Assembly (NCBI RefSeq): GCF_009805705.1
Contig: NZ_VSMB01000001.1
Coordinates: 372,001-436,000 of the forward strand
Length of the DNA: 64,000 nt
Direction of reading: 5' to 3'
From: Ruania rhizosphaerae
GTDB lineage: Bacteria; Actinomycetota; Actinomycetes; Actinomycetales; Beutenbergiaceae
The notes below the pieces were generated by a model that searched no databases, was not told the origin of the DNA, and saw nothing but the letters and a program-made list of their open reading frames with translations. Shown in pieces: positions 61,901 through 64,000 of this stretch. A program made the position numbers and the translations under genes. How positions within the stretch are numbered: position 1 is the first letter of the stretch; each line of letters starts with the position of its first letter.

Positions 61901-62995
61901 GTCACAGTGGCGCCCGCACCGACCACCCTGGCGCTCGAGGCGCCCGAGACGGTCACCGTGGGTGAGCAGGTGACCCTCACGGGAACTCTCATGAACGCGG
62001 TCGACGGATCCGTGCTGGCAGGCGCGTCGCTCACCTTCACCTGGTCCGGTGAGGAGTGCCTTGCCACCACCGACGCCGATGGCGTGGCCACGTGCGCGTT
62101 CGACGCCGTCGCCGTCGCCCAGTCGGGTGACGTCCAGGTCGCCTACGCTGGAACGGATGACTTCGAGTCCTCCTCCGCGTCCGGCGATGTCAGTGTGCTG
62201 CCCGCTACGACCGAGACGACCCTCACCGCGAGCCCAGCGGGCGCCTTCCCGGCACTGGTGACGCTGTCCGCCACGGTCAGCCCGACCGACGGCGCGGGAA
62301 CGGTCACCTTCACCGCCGGTGGTGAGCCGATCGCGGAGTGCGCCGAGGTGGCGCTCACCGAGACCGATGAGGGATGGATCGCGACCTGTGAGGTCATACC
62401 CCTGACCGCCGGTGCGCAGGAGTACGGCGCCGAGTTCTCCGGCACCGATGACTACCTGCCGTCCGCGGCCGCAGCGACCGCCGATGTGGACAAGACCGCC
62501 ACCACGCTCGCGGCGCTGGGGCCGGACGCGGCCACGGAGGGCGAGCCGGTGACGGTGAGCGTGCTGCTCACCGCTCCGACCGGGGAGAGCGCATCCACTG
62601 GTGACCGGGCCCGGTTCGCGGTGCCCACGGAGATCATCGGTGGCGGCGACGCCGCCGATGTGGACCTGTCCGGGCAGGAGATCGCTTTCGCGCTCGGCGA
62701 CCAGACCTGCACCGGCGTCACTGATGCCGACGGCCGCGCCAGCTGTGAGATCACGCCAACGACAGCGGGCGAGCAGACACTGATGGCCACCTACACCGGT
62801 AGCGACGACCTCACCGCCGCGCAGGCCGAGGTGACGACCACCGTGGAGGCCGCGCCGGTCGACGCCCCGCCCGCGGACGGCGAGCCCGCGCTCCCAGACA
62901 CCGGCGCTGACCTCGCGACGATTCTCGCCCTGGCGTTGGCAGCGCTCGTCCTCGGCGGGCTGTGCGTGCGCGGGGTGCGCCGCCAGCACAGCTGA
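58970..62995 (+). CDS. LPDTG-anchored surface protein of Ig-like repeats
   Basis: The 1341-aa protein has a signal peptide (to about residue 41, AQAAT), three cadherin/Big-like domains (about 42-320, each with FTYTPDSG-type motifs) and ten Ig-like domains in five A-B pairs. The A domains open TTTTLTG-like and contain a GTVTFTAGE-type strand; the B domains open LTYTG-like. Cysteine pairs recur in nearly all. The end is ALPDTG, a hydrophobic helix and RRQ, a sortase signal. It should be covalently wall-bound as an adhesin or spacer. The ECF sigma gene follows after 51 bp. Confidence 0.93.
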   Translation: MSVSTAPARAGASFTRIISSAVVAFLVLVGVVAIAAPAQAATPVAYGDTYGSPIDTPINVPAPGVMSNDVAAAGYEVMVVEGEFLWPESTLAVNADGSFTLDPHPGFAGEQYFSYCLAAGGTCVSNTERAYLYVGQPYLYSQSYQTLEGQALSVPASEGLLVDSGNITDEPLDVFDAAGGSVNASQDGSFTFTPNPGFTGRATFTYCVQTEESVCKSAPVTGSIAVYPTLSNQSFTVAADSSHGGTLYPAPSGGISYVGLVTSQPANGTLGTTNNGTFTYTPDSGYSGPDSFSYCLSIDGGACISGTSPVTASVTVTPNEIATTTTLTGSTSLRFGESLTLTAAVSPIPGGGTVAFSEDGAVCADQPVSGGSAICTIAQPTVGSHSYLAQFSGSWLYLPSSDSLEVTVGKAQSALAYTGSATATVGEPLELAVLLTSPTLDLSGETVSLSFDGQNCSGAVDDEGSFSCTVTPSTAGPVELTLTYDGSATVEAATETGDIQVSQQTSTTTLDVDDDTPVWGEAVMFTATVPAGATGTVAFTTDAGSLPGCGSVVLSDGTANCSFAFDVGEHDVTATYSGDATFDGSSDTIAIEALRRLTTLEYTGPQSGTVGEEVAATALLTQGDVPLPGIDIAFTLAGSSSADCIATTDEDGIASCELTVPVAGPISLELTQAGTALYLPNSITEQLQVGTAATTTTLTGTEQVVVGGMASLAATVSPTDGEGTVTFTAGEDAIEGCEEIALADVEGVWTAECTTATLPVGENEIVATYSGTPDYLTSSDTTTVEVLRAPATLTYTGDVTGVVGEPLIASADLYAAFGGLAPTLEGFEVTFTFDGETCTGTTDFPGSAECTFTPTAAQTSPVSVSFAGTTDITPAQTEETVTIAAAPTTTEVTGPDAGEFTEPLTFTAQIAPTAGAGTVTFTAGEDVVEGCEEIALAEVEGTWTAECTTAALPVGESTVTASYNGTADYEPSEGSTQVTVAPAPTTLALEAPETVTVGEQVTLTGTLMNAVDGSVLAGASLTFTWSGEECLATTDADGVATCAFDAVAVAQSGDVQVAYAGTDDFESSSASGDVSVLPATTETTLTASPAGAFPALVTLSATVSPTDGAGTVTFTAGGEPIAECAEVALTETDEGWIATCEVIPLTAGAQEYGAEFSGTDDYLPSAAAATADVDKTATTLAALGPDAATEGEPVTVSVLLTAPTGESASTGDRARFAVPTEIIGGGDAADVDLSGQEIAFALGDQTCTGVTDADGRASCEITPTTAGEQTLMATYTGSDDLTAAQAEVTTTVEAAPVDAPPADGEPALPDTGADLATILALALAALVLGGLCVRGVRRQHS

Positions 62996-63001
62996 CCTTC
63001 T

Positions 63002-63037
63002 TGTCCGGCGGTGCCACGTTCTGCGCGCCGCCGGACA
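63002..63037. promoter_or_regulatory. Inverted repeat before the ECF sigma gene
   Basis: TGTCCGGCGG (63002-63011) and CCGCCGGACA (63028-63037) are a perfect 10-bp inverted repeat with a 16-bp spacer. It overlaps the promoter region of the sigma gene (GACACT at 63034, 7 nt before ATG 63047). It could act as an operator or a terminator for the surface-protein gene. Confidence 0.5.
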
Positions 63038-63046
63038 CTACAGGGT

Positions 63047-63586
63047 ATGGAGGAGTCGGAAGCCTGGCGTCGTGCGCTGCGCGGGGACGGCGAGGCATTC
63101 GGCGTGGTCTTCGACCGCCACCACGACCGCGTGTACCGGCACGTGTGGCGTCTTGTCGACACCCAACCGGACGCGGAGGACGTGACCGCTGCGGCCTTCC
63201 TCGAACTGTGGCGGCTGCGCCGCCGGGTGCGGGTGGTGAACGGATCGGTTCTGCCATGGCTGCTCGTGACGGCCTCGAACGTGGCGCGCAACCAGCGGCG
63301 CGCGACCCGGCGGTATCGAGCACTGCTGGACCGGCTGCCCCGCTCACCTGCAGTAGCACCGCCCGAGGAGGGCATGCGCGAAGACCTGCTGGAAGGCCTG
63401 CGATCCCTCTCTGCGCCCGATCTGCATCTGCTCTGCCTCGTCGTGCTCGAGGGCTATCCGGTCACCGAGGCGGCTGACCTGCTGGGCCTGAGCGACACGG
63501 CCGCCCGCAGCAGGCTTCACCGCGCCCGCGCACGGGTGCGGGTCGTCGCCCACGCCGTCCAGGCGAGCATCGAGGAGGAATCATGA
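63047..63586 (+). CDS. ECF-type RNA polymerase sigma factor
   Basis: ATG 63047 is chosen as the -10-like GACACT is 7 nt upstream; the open frame continues to 63011. The 179-aa protein has region 2 (FDRHHDRVYRHVWRLVDTQPDAEDVTAAAFLELWR) and region 4 (DLHLLCLVVLEGYPVTEAADLLGLSDTAARSRLHRAR), with the usual acidic linker. It directs RNA polymerase to a small regulon, perhaps of envelope genes. It is coupled (ATGA) to the membrane-protein gene that follows. Confidence 0.92.
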   Translation: MEESEAWRRALRGDGEAFGVVFDRHHDRVYRHVWRLVDTQPDAEDVTAAAFLELWRLRRRVRVVNGSVLPWLLVTASNVARNQRRATRRYRALLDRLPRSPAVAPPEEGMREDLLEGLRSLSAPDLHLLCLVVLEGYPVTEAADLLGLSDTAARSRLHRARARVRVVAHAVQASIEEES

Positions 63587-64000
63587 ACGCGTCGATGGAT
63601 CACGAGTTCGCGCAGAGCCTCCGGGCAGAGCTGGTCCGCCGGGCAACCACAGCTCCCCGACGGCGATGGCTTGCCCTGGGTGCCGGGCTCACCTTGGCCG
63701 CAGGGGTCCCGACAGCCGCCTACGCCGTGCATCAGCTACGTGCAGGGGTGAACGAGATCGATGTGACACCGCCGGTCACCGAGGTGCACACCGGTCCTGG
63801 CCAGCTCGCACTCGGACCGGCGCCCGAGGAGACGGACCAGATCTGGTTCGACCTGACATGCCTGGACCCGGGAACTGTGGGCTTCCCGGATAGGGCGTCG
63901 GTGACGTGCTCGGCGGGCGAACGCTCGTCCGGTCCGTTGCCGCTGTGGGACGGGAGGGACATGCTGATCGGTGACGACGGCGTGCTCACCGTCGACGCGC
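63583..64000 (+). CDS. Membrane protein, probable anti-sigma-type partner (runs off the window)
   Basis: ATG 63583 overlaps the sigma stop (ATGA) and has GAGGAGG nearby. The visible 139 residues have a short cytosolic start (MNASMDHEFAQSLRAELVRR), an Arg-rich segment, one membrane helix (about 31-50) and an extracellular region with Cys pairs. The gene runs to the window end. Its place behind an ECF sigma gene fits an anti-sigma factor, but no zinc-type HxxxCxxC motif is visible. Confidence 0.7.
   Translation, partial: MNASMDHEFAQSLRAELVRRATTAPRRRWLALGAGLTLAAGVPTAAYAVHQLRAGVNEIDVTPPVTEVHTGPGQLALGPAPEETDQIWFDLTCLDPGTVGFPDRASVTCSAGERSSGPLPLWDGRDMLIGDDGVLTVDA

Noticed and set aside
60968-62989. 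A 673-codon minus-strand frame under the surface protein
   Set aside because: Arises from the repetitive, GC-rich coding strand; no start signal and no recognisable fold.

Overview
The window is about 70% G+C. Its codon use, frequent GTG starts, ATGA/GTGA gene overlaps, class-E-like sortase signals (LADTG, LPDTG), a coenzyme F420-dependent glucose-6-phosphate dehydrogenase and many leaderless promoters point to a free-living Gram-positive actinobacterium. I think of Micrococcales, perhaps near Ruaniaceae or Beutenbergiaceae, but that family guess is inference only. There are no rRNA or tRNA genes, CRISPR array, phage genes or intact insertion sequences.

Layout. 1-6.7 kb: 3' end of a fucose-permease-like gene, a YdeI-type protein, an ion channel, a metallo-beta-lactamase-fold protein, a MerR regulator paired with an aldo/keto reductase through matching 19-bp-spacer promoters, a small membrane protein and a McrA-like HNH restriction enzyme. 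6.7-18.4 kb: a carbohydrate unit with an ABC sugar importer, a DUF916-type surface protein, a tandem-duplicated secreted esterase ending in a WxL-like domain, a frameshifted LacI regulator with two operator-like sites, and three overlapping Gfo/Idh/MocA dehydrogenase genes. 18.6-26.2 kb: an ABC-2 exporter with a DesK/DesR-like two-component pair, TerC, a GH3 beta-glucosidase and a TetR regulator. 26.3-33.3 kb: a siderophore-type ABC importer with an 87-bp triple repeat at one gene junction, divergent from a pair of fused ABC half-transporters and a coupled 23-codon ORF. 33.3-39.9 kb: galactonate dehydratase, a sortase-anchored 937-aa protein, a ROK regulator and a decayed proline iminopeptidase.

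39.9-55.3 kb is the most distinctive part. It is a catabolic cluster with a GntR/FCD regulator, F420-dependent glucose-6-phosphate dehydrogenase, an alpha/beta hydrolase lacking its serine, a dihydroorotase-like hydrolase, a second luciferase-like flavin/F420 enzyme, a NitT/TauT-type ABC importer, a zinc-type dehydrogenase, an OsmC protein, a CoA transferase, an amidohydrolase and a LigB/LigA-like pair. Five copies of TGGAT-N5-ATCCA (two with one mismatch) lie before its transcription units and before the regulator gene, so I read it as one regulon. Its substrate is unknown. The gene set suggests uptake of an anionic or heteroaromatic compound, reduction with F420H2, cyclic amide or ester hydrolysis, and ring or chain cleavage.

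55.3-64 kb: a vapBC remnant, an MFS transporter, pyruvate:quinone oxidoreductase (PoxB), a 1341-aa sortase-anchored protein built of alternating Ig-like repeats, an ECF sigma factor and the start of a coupled membrane protein. Across the first 26 kb a dispersed hairpin repeat (four full copies, one half copy) sits at gene ends, and its stem sequence changes on both arms together. Three loci (lacI, proline iminopeptidase, vapBC) are visibly decayed.
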